Of a stretch of DNA of 64,000 bases, positions 40,803-49,790 are shown one piece after another. The notes beneath the pieces are model-generated. The model was not told the DNA's origin. It saw nothing but the letters and a program-made list of their open reading frames with translations, and ran no database searches. Where the stretch lies: positions 3,309,501 through 3,373,500 of the forward strand of contig NZ_JAPDUW010000001.1 in assembly GCF_026015295.1 (NCBI RefSeq), written 5' to 3'. The position numbers were made by a program, and so were the translations under genes. The stretch is from Segatella copri (GTDB lineage: Bacteria > Bacteroidota > Bacteroidia > Bacteroidales > Bacteroidaceae). Positions within the stretch are counted from its first letter, which is position 1. Every line of letters begins with the position of its first letter.

Positions 40803-43253
40803 ATGATTAAGAGAAGCATTACTTTCATGACTCTTGCCCTGGCACTCACTACGCTGTGCCAGGCGCAGAGCAGAAAGGTTATCAACCTGCCTTCATGGGA
40901 CTTCTCCCGTGATGGCAAGGCGTGGCAGCAGGTAGCTGTTCCGCACGATTGGGCTATCTCGGGTCCTTTCGATAAAAAATGGGATCTGCAGATGGTGGCC
41001 ATCGAGCAGAATGGCGAAACCGAAAAGACCGAAAAGTCGGGACGTTCTGGTGCGCTGCCTTGGATAGGTGAGGGTATGTATAAGATGAACTGGACGGCTC
41101 CTAAGGGCTATAAGCGTGCCGTACTCGTCTTCGACGGTGCCATGAGCCAGCCTGTTGTCAGCGTCAATGGCAAGGAGGCAGGCAAGTGGGCTTACGGCTA
41201 CAATGCCTTCCGCATCGACATCACACCTTTCATCCAGTTTGGTAAGAGTAATCTCATCGAGGTACATCTTAATAATGTAGAGGAGAGCAGCCGATGGTAT
41301 CCGGGAGGCGGTCTTTACCGTCCGGTTTCCGTAGAACTCTATGGCAACGAAAACTTCTCTACCTGGGATACCTTCGTGCGTACCCTGAAGGCTGATAAGC
41401 AGGAAGCTGAAGTAGAAGTAAATGCGCTGCTGGAAGGAAAGACTGGTAAGTCGGGCAAGACCGTCATAGCCCTGTTGAATGAGGCTGGCAAGAAGGTTGC
41501 CGAGCAGACCGTCACAGGTGCCAATCCTGAAATCAAGACTACCCTGAAGGTAGCGAATCCTCAGCTCTGGTCTCCGGAATCTCCTTACCTCTATCAGGTA
41601 AAGCTTACCCGATATGAAGGAAAGAAGGTGGCTGATGTCCAGACCCTGAAGACCGGTATCCGCACCATCTCGGTATCCAAGAATTATGGTTTCCAGCTCA
41701 ATGGCGTTACCCGCAAACTGAAGGGCGTCTGTTTGCACCACGACCTCGGTCCATTGGGAGCAGCAGAGAACAAGGCAGCCCTTATCCGTCAGATCAAGAT
41801 GATGAAGCAGATGGGTTGCGACGCTATCCGTACTGCCCACAACATGCCTTCTACCATGCAGATGGAAATCTGCGATTCACTAGGTATGATGGTGATGGCA
41901 GAGAGTTTCGATATGTGGATTTATCCTAAATGCAAGAACGGCTACGCCAAGTTCTTCAAGGAGTGGAGCGATAAGGATATCACTAATCTGGTAAAGCACC
42001 ACCGCAATCATCCTAGCATCGTGATGTGGAGCATCGGTAACGAGATTCCTGAGCAGTGGAGCAAGGAGGGTATGGAGATAGCCAAGCATCTGCAGGATAT
42101 CTGTCATCAGTACGACCCATCCCGCCCTGTAACTCAGGGTATGGATAAGGCTGAGGCTGCCCTGAAGAGTGGATTTGCCCAGGTGATGGACGTTCCGGGC
42201 TTCAACTATCGCGTACATAAATATTATAAGAATATTGAGCAGTTGCCTCAGGGCTTCCTCTTGGGTTCAGAGACTGCCTCTACGGTCAGCTCCCGTGGCG
42301 TATACAAGTTCCCAGTAGTGGTAAGTGATAAGGCTACCTATCCTGATGGTCAGTGCTCAAGCTATGATACCGAGTACTGTTCCTGGAGCAATCTTCCTGA
42401 TGATGACTGGAAGATGCAGGATGACTACAGTTGGGTAATCGGTGAGTTTGTATGGACCGGTTACGACTATCTGGGCGAGCCGACTCCATACGATACCTAC
42501 TGGCCAAGCCGTAGCAGCTACTTCGGCATCTGCGACCTTGCCGGACTTCCAAAGGACCGCTACTATATGTATCGTGCCCGCTGGAACGAGCAGCAGCATA
42601 CTACCCATCTTCTTCCTCACTGGAACTGGAAGAGCAGGGAAGGACAGGTTACTCCTGTATATTGCTACACCGATGGTGTGGAAGGCGAGCTTTTCGTGAA
42701 TGGCAAGAGTCAGGGCAGGGTTCGCAAGGACAAGTCAAGCCGCCTCGACCGCTACCGTCTGCGCTGGAACAATGTGAAGTATGAACCGGGTGAGATTCGC
42801 GTGGTTACCTACAACCAGTATGGCGATAAGGTGGGCGAGGACGTGAAGCGTACTGCCGGCGAGCCTGCACAGATGAAGTTCAGTGTAGAAACACCTGATC
42901 ATGAGCCTATTGCCTGCATGGTAGAAGGCTGTAGCGATGAGCACAATGTGCTTCTGAATGCCGATGGCAACGACCTTGCCTTCATCACCGTGAGTCTGCA
43001 GGATAAGGACGGCAATGAATGTCCGCTTGCCGATGACGAACTGACCTTCGAGGTGAGTGGTGCCGGCACTTTCAAGGCAGCCTGCAACGGCGATGCCACA
43101 TCGCTCGAACCGTTCACCCAGCCTCAGATGAAACTCTTCTCCGGCAAACTCGTTGTCATCGTACAGAGCAGCAAGCAGAAGGGCAACATCATTCTGAAGG
43201 TAAAAGACAGCAAGCGAAATATCGAAAAGTCGATTACGCTCCAGGCAATATAA
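40803..43253 (+). CDS. GH2 beta-galactosidase
   Basis: This 816-aa protein has a signal peptide (LALTTLCQAQ). It contains the sugar-binding domain (VPHDWAISGPF, ESSRWYPGGGLYRPV), an immunoglobulin-like domain, and the catalytic barrel with GVCLHHDLGPLGAA and MWSIGNEIPEQW (acid/base Glu414). The probable nucleophile is Glu490 in GSETAST; WTGYDYLGEP follows. A C-terminal beta domain completes it. It is likely periplasmic and releases galactose from imported galacto-oligosaccharides, finishing the work of the GH53. Confidence 0.93.
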   Translation: MIKRSITFMTLALALTTLCQAQSRKVINLPSWDFSRDGKAWQQVAVPHDWAISGPFDKKWDLQMVAIEQNGETEKTEKSGRSGALPWIGEGMYKMNWTAPKGYKRAVLVFDGAMSQPVVSVNGKEAGKWAYGYNAFRIDITPFIQFGKSNLIEVHLNNVEESSRWYPGGGLYRPVSVELYGNENFSTWDTFVRTLKADKQEAEVEVNALLEGKTGKSGKTVIALLNEAGKKVAEQTVTGANPEIKTTLKVANPQLWSPESPYLYQVKLTRYEGKKVADVQTLKTGIRTISVSKNYGFQLNGVTRKLKGVCLHHDLGPLGAAENKAALIRQIKMMKQMGCDAIRTAHNMPSTMQMEICDSLGMMVMAESFDMWIYPKCKNGYAKFFKEWSDKDITNLVKHHRNHPSIVMWSIGNEIPEQWSKEGMEIAKHLQDICHQYDPSRPVTQGMDKAEAALKSGFAQVMDVPGFNYRVHKYYKNIEQLPQGFLLGSETASTVSSRGVYKFPVVVSDKATYPDGQCSSYDTEYCSWSNLPDDDWKMQDDYSWVIGEFVWTGYDYLGEPTPYDTYWPSRSSYFGICDLAGLPKDRYYMYRARWNEQQHTTHLLPHWNWKSREGQVTPVYCYTDGVEGELFVNGKSQGRVRKDKSSRLDRYRLRWNNVKYEPGEIRVVTYNQYGDKVGEDVKRTAGEPAQMKFSVETPDHEPIACMVEGCSDEHNVLLNADGNDLAFITVSLQDKDGNECPLADDELTFEVSGAGTFKAACNGDATSLEPFTQPQMKLFSGKLVVIVQSSKQKGNIILKVKDSKRNIEKSITLQAI

Positions 43254-43301
43254 GAAGACTGAGACCGATTTCGGTTGGTTATAAAGTATATAGTTTATAT
43301 C

Positions 43302-43351
43302 GGATCCTCTGGGAATAGCAGCGGCTATTTTTCCAGGGGATTCTTTTTTTT
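43302..43351 (+). terminator. Terminator of the galactan locus
   Basis: An imperfect stem (GGATCCTCTGG and AATAGC against GGCTATT and CCAGGGGATTC) followed by a long T-run. Confidence 0.75.
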
Positions 43352-43371
43352 ATGAATTTTCTCCGATATTT

Positions 43372-43403
43372 TTTGGCGTTATCATGAATATTGTGTAAAT
43401 TTG
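43372..43403 (+). promoter_or_regulatory. Promoter of the HTCS-like regulator, abutting the start codon
   Basis: -33 TTTG (43372-43375), 20 nt, -7 TAAATTTG (43396-43403), all exact. The ATG at 43409 lies 5 nt downstream, so the transcript is predicted to be leaderless or nearly so. Confidence 0.75.
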
Positions 43404-43408
43404 CACAC

Positions 43409-46288
43409 ATGAAAAAGTCAACAGAACCTATATACCGCATCAGCATGGCAATTGCTATGCTCTTTGTTTCGCTCGCCATCCATGCGCAGCGTTTCGTTAA
43501 CACCTCCCTTGAAGGTGCTCAGTCCGTTTGTGCCATTACCCAGGACAGTGATGGAATGATATGGCTCGGAACCGACAATGGTCTTTACAGCTATGATGGT
43601 TATCATGGCTACCGCCATTTTCAGGAACATACATTCAGCAATACGCGTGTCAATGCGCTCGGTTTCGAGGGCAGAATGCTCTATCTGGCTACTGGCAACG
43701 GCATCCTGAAATTCGATACGCAATCTTATCAATATGCCGAAACACCAGCCATGAAGGCTTTTGCCGATGAGGCGAAGCGCAAGCAGCTGAAGGAACTCCG
43801 TGTGCTCGATATCAAGGGCGGTAAGACTGACTTCGGTGGTGATGTCTATGCCTTGCTCTCTACTCCGCGAGGCTTGCTCGTAGGTTCGCTTGCTGGTCTG
43901 CATCTCGGCGGCAGACTGATTCCGCTCCGTGCTGGAGAACAGCCGCTGGTTAATGCGCTCGCCTATGATGCCAAGCGCCGATGCTACTGGATTGGTACCG
44001 AGGGCGCTCTCTATTGTGCCGACCTGCAGCTCAGGAACTTCTCACAGATTCCAGCTCTCAACGGCAATTCCATCAAATGTCTTTCTACAGATGCTGCCGG
44101 CAATCTCTATATCGGAACAGATAACGGACTCTATCAGATGGCACTCTCCAATGCCATCACCCATTATATCCACGATTCCCGCGATGATGCTTCTATTCCT
44201 AACAACATCGTCTGGGCTTGCTTTGTAGATAAATGGCAGAATGTATGGGTGGGTACCGATAATGGTCTCTCCCGTCTCACTACCCATACCTATTACCGCT
44301 ATGTATCGCTCGATAAGATTACGATGTCGGGTGAGGGCAACTGTCTCCATGCCATGCTCCAGACCCGTAACGGCGAATGGTGGATGGGCGGTACCAACGG
44401 TCTGATTCATTTCACCCGGAATGCTGATGGTTATCAGAATGTGGCATGGTACAAGCAGAACAGCTCTGCCTTCCCGCTGAGTCATAACCGTGTACGCAAG
44501 ATTTATGAAGACCATGACGGCGATGTATGGATCTGTACCGACCATGGCATCAACTTCTATGACCGCAGTTCCCGTCAGATGCGCAATTTCATCGTCTACG
44601 ATAAGAGTGGCAAGTATTCTACTGCCTGGGCTTACGATATTCTCCAGGACAAGAAGGGCAGGATATGGATGGGTTCTTATCAGGGTGGTGTCTTCGTGAT
44701 GGATAAGGCGGCTCTTCTGAGCGGCAAGACCATAGCCGACTGGCATTACTCGGACAAGGGAAAGAATGCGCTCTCAGGTCTGCATGTAGGTCAGATGGTG
44801 ATGGATGGAAAGGGTAGGATTTGGGTTTCTACCTATACCCGTCTCGACTGCATCAATCCGAACGATATGAAGGTGGTGCAGGTAGCTAACTCAGATGTTG
44901 TCAACTATCTGATGGCAGACAGCAAGGGCAATATCTGGATGGGTGATAACAGTTCGGTAACCTGTTATTATGCAGCCGGTTCTGTGCTGGGTAACAGTTT
45001 TTCTTCCAAGACATGGCAGATTGGTGGCAAGGTAAGTACCATGTGCGATGTGGAAGGCAAGATATGGGTGGTATCGGGCAATGAATGCTGCGTAATCAAT
45101 CCACAGGGCGAGAGCCAGCGCTTCATGATTCCTTCTGTTGTGCCGTTCAACATCTGTTACAGCAGACAGACTCATGAGGTAATGATGGGCGGCAATGACG
45201 GCTATGTGGCAATCAGTTCCGATGTAGCACAGAAGCCTAAGCAGTTTACCCGCCTGATGCTGGCTGGAATCATCGTAAACGGACAGGCTTGTGAGGAGCG
45301 TGGAGAAATCCTGAAACTGAAGAGTGATGAGAACAACTTCACCCTGCAGCTCACCGACCTTCCTTTTGCTGATCATCCTTCAGCCGTTTATGCTTACAAA
45401 CTCGAAGGCAGCGACCACGACTGGCATTATCTGAACTCCGGCAATATCGATATCACCTATAATGGTTTGTCGTATGGCGATTATCATCTTACGGTTCATG
45501 CCGTGGATGGTGAAGGCAAGATAGCTGCCGAGGTTTATTCGCTCGATATCTCCGTCCTGCCGCCTTGGTATCTCTCCTGGTGGTGCAAGCTCTTCTATAT
45601 CACGGCACTCATCGTGTTTGTGGCATGGCTGGTAAGCTGGTATTTCCTGCGCAAGGAACTGGCTGATGCCCAGAAGCAGAAGGCTGAGGTGTTGGAGCAG
45701 GTACAGATGCGTATGGACTTCTTCAACCGTCTGACGGAAGATTTGAAGGCTGCCGTGGCTCATCATTCATTTGATGAGGTGACTGCTCTGATGGTCCGCT
45801 ACCTGAACGTGAAGATACCTGATGTGTCATCTTCTGTTGCCACTGGGTTATCCGCTTCGCCTGTATCTGAGCCTGAGTCATCATCCTCAGAACCAGTTCC
45901 TGCACGCTCTGAATCTTCTGAAGAGGAAAAGAAGGAAGTAGATGTCAGCGAGTTGGATGTGTCAGACAAGCGTCTGCTCGAAGAGATCAATGAGGCGATA
46001 GAGAAGCACATGATTGATTCCGACTTCAATGTTTCGATGTTGCAGGATGTGATAGGTATAGGTGGCAAGCAGCTGTATCGCAAGACGAAGGCGATAACGG
46101 GCCGTACGCCTGTAGAGTATATCCGTGAGATGCGTATGAGCCGTGCTGCCGAGCTCCTGAGCCAGGGCAAGTTCAGTGTTTCCGAGGTGATGTATACCGT
46201 TGGTTTTTCCAACAGCAGCTATTTCTCCAAATGCTTCTCCAAGGAGTATGGCATGACTCCTACGGAATACATGAAGGTGAAGAGGTAA
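43409..46288 (+). CDS. HTCS-like membrane regulator without kinase and receiver domains
   Basis: This 959-aa protein starts MKKSTEPIYRISMAIAMLFV, with a signal peptide ending SLAIHAQ. It has a two-lobed periplasmic propeller of Reg_prop repeats (DGMIWLGTDNGLYSYDG, NVWVGTDNGLSRL, DVWICTDHGINFYDR and others), a Y_Y_Y domain, and a single membrane helix (LFYITALIVFVAWLVSWYFL, about 720). A short cytoplasmic linker with MRMDFFNRLTEDLKAAVAHH follows, then a Ser/Glu-rich stretch, then an AraC HTH (about 860-955, GKFSVSEVMYTVGFSNSSYF). Canonical hybrid systems run to 1300-1400 aa with HisKA, HATPase and receiver domains between. Here they are absent. It could control the galactan locus upstream, the SusC locus downstream, or both. 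Confidence 0.88.
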   Translation: MKKSTEPIYRISMAIAMLFVSLAIHAQRFVNTSLEGAQSVCAITQDSDGMIWLGTDNGLYSYDGYHGYRHFQEHTFSNTRVNALGFEGRMLYLATGNGILKFDTQSYQYAETPAMKAFADEAKRKQLKELRVLDIKGGKTDFGGDVYALLSTPRGLLVGSLAGLHLGGRLIPLRAGEQPLVNALAYDAKRRCYWIGTEGALYCADLQLRNFSQIPALNGNSIKCLSTDAAGNLYIGTDNGLYQMALSNAITHYIHDSRDDASIPNNIVWACFVDKWQNVWVGTDNGLSRLTTHTYYRYVSLDKITMSGEGNCLHAMLQTRNGEWWMGGTNGLIHFTRNADGYQNVAWYKQNSSAFPLSHNRVRKIYEDHDGDVWICTDHGINFYDRSSRQMRNFIVYDKSGKYSTAWAYDILQDKKGRIWMGSYQGGVFVMDKAALLSGKTIADWHYSDKGKNALSGLHVGQMVMDGKGRIWVSTYTRLDCINPNDMKVVQVANSDVVNYLMADSKGNIWMGDNSSVTCYYAAGSVLGNSFSSKTWQIGGKVSTMCDVEGKIWVVSGNECCVINPQGESQRFMIPSVVPFNICYSRQTHEVMMGGNDGYVAISSDVAQKPKQFTRLMLAGIIVNGQACEERGEILKLKSDENNFTLQLTDLPFADHPSAVYAYKLEGSDHDWHYLNSGNIDITYNGLSYGDYHLTVHAVDGEGKIAAEVYSLDISVLPPWYLSWWCKLFYITALIVFVAWLVSWYFLRKELADAQKQKAEVLEQVQMRMDFFNRLTEDLKAAVAHHSFDEVTALMVRYLNVKIPDVSSSVATGLSASPVSEPESSSSEPVPARSESSEEEKKEVDVSELDVSDKRLLEEINEAIEKHMIDSDFNVSMLQDVIGIGGKQLYRKTKAITGRTPVEYIREMRMSRAAELLSQGKFSVSEVMYTVGFSNSSYFSKCFSKEYGMTPTEYMKVKR

Positions 46289-46470
46289 ATAAATGATGTG
46301 CTTCCGTTTGCCTGCTGACTGAGCTACTTGCGTCAGCTGACTGAACTACTTGCGTCAACTGATAAAATACGTTCCGATGCAGTAAAAAATGCGTCCCGAT
46401 GTAGCATTTGCTACGTCCCGACGCAGCAAAAGATACGTCCCGACGTAGTACAAGCTACGTCGGGACGTAA
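46282..46470. repeat. 22-bp tandem arrays with conserved leader, second locus
   Basis: The leader 46282-46312 (with GATGTGCTTCCGTTTGCC) matches 17468-17498 with about four differences and overlaps the stop codon of the regulator gene. Two 22-bp units (46315, 46337; CTGACTGAGCTACTTGCGTC type) and four 22-bp units (46369, 46391, 46413, 46435; ACGTCCCGACGTAG type) follow. The end is a perfect stem: ACGTCCCGACGTAG, TACAAG, CTACGTCGGGACGT. Confidence 0.85.
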
Positions 46471-46835
46471 TTTCAGCTTTATGAAAACGGCTGCATAGAA
46501 ACAAAAAAGGTGTGTATTGAACTTGTTTTTGCAAATAGTAATCGGATGTGACAAAAAATCGACAATTAACTAAATTTATGAACATATATGCTAAAAAACA
46601 TAGATATTTCATATCAAACATTTAAATTTTAAGCGATTATCTTGGGCAAATAAGAAAATATTCGTAATTTTGCACCGATTTAAGTTAAATAGGTATTTCC
46701 ATGCGTGCATATTAGTGAAAGAATGTATAAATGGAGGGGCGAAGTGTTGCCCTGAGTGCTTTCGGCTTTTACCAAACGAGAAAAAAACGAGAAAAAAATG
46801 ATAATTATTAATTAATAAACTTGAAACAAACAAGG
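46471..46835 (+). promoter_or_regulatory. Upstream region of the second SusC operon
   Basis: An AT-rich gap without a gene. -7 TAATTTTG (46665-46672), with CTTG 20 nt upstream, is the likely promoter and gives a leader of about 155 nt. The leader contains GGGC-loop-GCCC near 46737-46752 and an A-rich stretch before the start codon. Confidence 0.55.
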
Positions 46836-49772
46836 ATGAGAAGATTAACTCTTTTACTTGTCTCACTTGTATTGTTGTCTATCCAATCGGTCTTGGCGCA
46901 GAGTTTCAGCGTCAAGGGTACAGTCGTGTCTGCTGAAGACAACGAACCGATGATTGGTGTGACCATTATGCAAGAGGGAACATCAAATGGCGTAGTGACC
47001 GATATTGACGGTAACTATACCATCGAAATTAAGGGTGCTTCGAAGGCTACGCTTGCCTACTCTTATGTGGGTTGCGTTACGCAGAAGCACGTTGTGAAAG
47101 CGCAGACAAATACGCTCAACATCACCCTTGCTTCGGATTCCAAGATGATGGATGAAGTGGTCGTGGTGGCGTATGGCGTGAGAAAGAAGGGAACCATTGC
47201 GGGTTCTGTGTCTGCCGTAAAGTCTGAAAAGATAGAAAATGTGCCGGCGGCAAGCTTCGACCAAGCTTTGCAGGGACAGAGTACTGGTTTGCAGGTCATC
47301 TCTTCTTCGGGTGAACCTAGCAAGGCGGCTACCTTCCAAATCCGTGGTACCAACTCTATCAACTCCGGCAAGTCGCCACTCTTTATCCTCGACGGCGTGC
47401 CAATCTCAAGTTCTGATTTCAACACCTTGAGTCCTAACGACATCGAAAGTATCTCTGTATTGAAAGATGCCTCTTCTACCTCTATCTATGGTGCACGTGC
47501 TGCCAATGGTGTGGTTGTCATCACTTCCAAGCGAGGCTTGTCAATGGACCAGGCGAAGATTACGCTCCGTGCACAGTATGGTTTCTCTGAGTTGGCACAG
47601 ACCAACTGGAAGATGATGAATACCAATGAGCGTATCCTGTTTGAGAAAGAAGTAGGTCTGGATACAGGTAAGGATTACAATCTCCTTTCAAGAGTAAACG
47701 TAAACTGGCTGGACGAGGTGTTCAACGACCGCGCTCCGCTGCAGAGCTACGAACTCTCTATCAACCGTGCTACCGATCGCTTGAACTACTATGTTTCTGG
47801 TGGTTTCTACGATCAGGACGGTATCGCACAGAATTCAACCTTCCGCCGTTACAACATCCGCACCAATGCTGATGTAAAGGCTGGCAAGTGGTTGAAGGTT
47901 GGTACCAACACCATGGCTGCCTATGAGGAGGCTCAGCAGGCTGACGACGGAAGCTATACTACCGTTACTCCTATCTCAGCATGCCGATTCATGCTGCCTT
48001 ACTGGAATCCTTATGCCAAGGATGGAAGTCTGGCTTCACTTGCTGCAGGCAACTGGGCTGGAACCAGCGAGAACCCTATCGTTTACATGGGCTTGAATCC
48101 TATCAAGAACAAGAAATATAAGGTACTCTCTACCATGTATGCTGAAATCTATCCGATAGAGAATCTGACTATCCGTACTCAGTTCGGTGCCGATTTCACC
48201 CATTCTACAGCGTTCCTCCAGTCGTTCCCAAGTCTCTCTTCAAATAACGGACAGGGTACTGCGGCACGCCAGAGCAGCGATGCCATCAACCTGACAGAGA
48301 CCACTACGGCTAACTACCGTTTCACTCTGAACGATATCCATTCGTTCAACGTGATGCTGGGTCAGGAGGCTGTCAATTTCCACTCAGAGGGTTTCCAGGT
48401 ATATTCCAAGGGTCAGACCAGCGACCTCCTGACCAATGTATCATCAGGTACACGTGCCAGCCGCTGGGCAGATTCATCTTCTGACTACTCTTACCTGTCA
48501 TTCTTCATGCGTGGCGAGTATAACTATAAGGAGCTCTACTATGCCGACTTCTCTCTGCGTACCGATGCTTCTTCACGTTTCGGTAAGGATCATCGCTGGG
48601 GTACATTCTGGTCGCTCGGTTTCATGTACAACGTGAAGTCTACCGACTGGCTGAAGGATATGAAGTGGCTCAGCACAGCCCAGATTGCCGTAAGTACCGG
48701 TACATCGGGTAACTCTGAGATTCCTAACTATTATCACCTGGCTTTGGTTTCTGGTGGTGCCAACTACGATAATACTGCCGGTTTCTCTCCATCACAGAGT
48801 GGTAACGAGGAATTGGGTTGGGAGTCAACCTGGGCTAACAACTTCGCCCTCCGTCTTGGTTTCCTCGACAGAATCAACTTCAGCTTCGAGGCTTACTACA
48901 AGCGTACCTCCAATATGCTGATGCGCGTTCCTGAGTCTTACACCGTTACCGGCGAGGGCTATCGCTGGAAGAACGTAGGTGTGATGGCTAACAAGGGTAT
49001 CGAGCTGAGCGCTGACGGTGATGTAATCCGCACACGCGACTTCACCTGGAATGTAAGTGCCAACGTATCTTACAACCAGAACCGATTGAAGGAACTCTAT
49101 AACGGTGTAACCGAGTATGTAAACTCAACTACCGGTTTGAAGTATGTGGTAGGTCACTCAGTAAGCGAGTTCTTCCTGAACCGTTATGCCGGTGTGAATC
49201 CAGCGAATGGTGAACAGCTCTGGTATGATAAGGATGGCAACGTAACCAACGAGTTCCGCGAGAGCGACAAGGTGATGACAGGCAAGACCTATGATGCACC
49301 TTGGATGGGCGGTTTCGGTACAAGCTTCCGTTGGAAGGGCTTGCAGCTTTCTGCCCAGTTCAGCTGGATTGGTACACGCTATGTGATCAACAACGACCGT
49401 TACTTCGAGGAGAGCGGTGTAACCTTCGGTACTGCTTACAACCAGTCAAACCGTCTGTTGTACGACCGTTGGAAGCAGCCGGGCGATATTACCGACATCC
49501 CACGTTGGGGCGAGGTAACCCAGCTCGACGACCGCTTCTTGGAGAATGCATCGTTCCTCCGTCTGAAGAATCTCAGTCTGTCCTATTCATTGCCACAGAG
49601 TTTGTTGCGCAAGACCAACTTCTTCTCTATGGTCAGAATCTACGGTCAGGCACAGAACCTCTTCACCGTAACCGGTTTCAACGGTCTGGATCCTGAGGTT
49701 TCATCCAATATTTACCAGGCACAGTATCCGGCATCACGCCAGTTTACTCTGGGTGTTGAATTGCAATTCTAA
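46836..49772 (+). CDS. SusC/RagA-type TonB-dependent transporter (protease/LRR locus)
   Basis: This 978-aa protein starts at ATG 46836 (MRRLTLLLVSLVLLSIQSVLAQ); a TTG five codons upstream is less likely. The carboxypeptidase-regulatory-like domain (GTVVSAEDNEPMIGVTIMQE), the plug (EVVVVAYGVRKKGTIAGSVS; ASSTSIYGARAANGVVVITS) and the barrel ending LGVELQF are complete. It leads a nine-gene operon with no glycoside hydrolase but with a subtilisin-like protease, so a peptide or protein cargo is plausible, as for RagA of Porphyromonas. Confidence 0.95.
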   Translation: MRRLTLLLVSLVLLSIQSVLAQSFSVKGTVVSAEDNEPMIGVTIMQEGTSNGVVTDIDGNYTIEIKGASKATLAYSYVGCVTQKHVVKAQTNTLNITLASDSKMMDEVVVVAYGVRKKGTIAGSVSAVKSEKIENVPAASFDQALQGQSTGLQVISSSGEPSKAATFQIRGTNSINSGKSPLFILDGVPISSSDFNTLSPNDIESISVLKDASSTSIYGARAANGVVVITSKRGLSMDQAKITLRAQYGFSELAQTNWKMMNTNERILFEKEVGLDTGKDYNLLSRVNVNWLDEVFNDRAPLQSYELSINRATDRLNYYVSGGFYDQDGIAQNSTFRRYNIRTNADVKAGKWLKVGTNTMAAYEEAQQADDGSYTTVTPISACRFMLPYWNPYAKDGSLASLAAGNWAGTSENPIVYMGLNPIKNKKYKVLSTMYAEIYPIENLTIRTQFGADFTHSTAFLQSFPSLSSNNGQGTAARQSSDAINLTETTTANYRFTLNDIHSFNVMLGQEAVNFHSEGFQVYSKGQTSDLLTNVSSGTRASRWADSSSDYSYLSFFMRGEYNYKELYYADFSLRTDASSRFGKDHRWGTFWSLGFMYNVKSTDWLKDMKWLSTAQIAVSTGTSGNSEIPNYYHLALVSGGANYDNTAGFSPSQSGNEELGWESTWANNFALRLGFLDRINFSFEAYYKRTSNMLMRVPESYTVTGEGYRWKNVGVMANKGIELSADGDVIRTRDFTWNVSANVSYNQNRLKELYNGVTEYVNSTTGLKYVVGHSVSEFFLNRYAGVNPANGEQLWYDKDGNVTNEFRESDKVMTGKTYDAPWMGGFGTSFRWKGLQLSAQFSWIGTRYVINNDRYFEESGVTFGTAYNQSNRLLYDRWKQPGDITDIPRWGEVTQLDDRFLENASFLRLKNLSLSYSLPQSLLRKTNFFSMVRIYGQAQNLFTVTGFNGLDPEVSSNIYQAQYPASRQFTLGVELQF

Positions 49773-49790
49773 CCAAGAAAGGAGAAAAAA

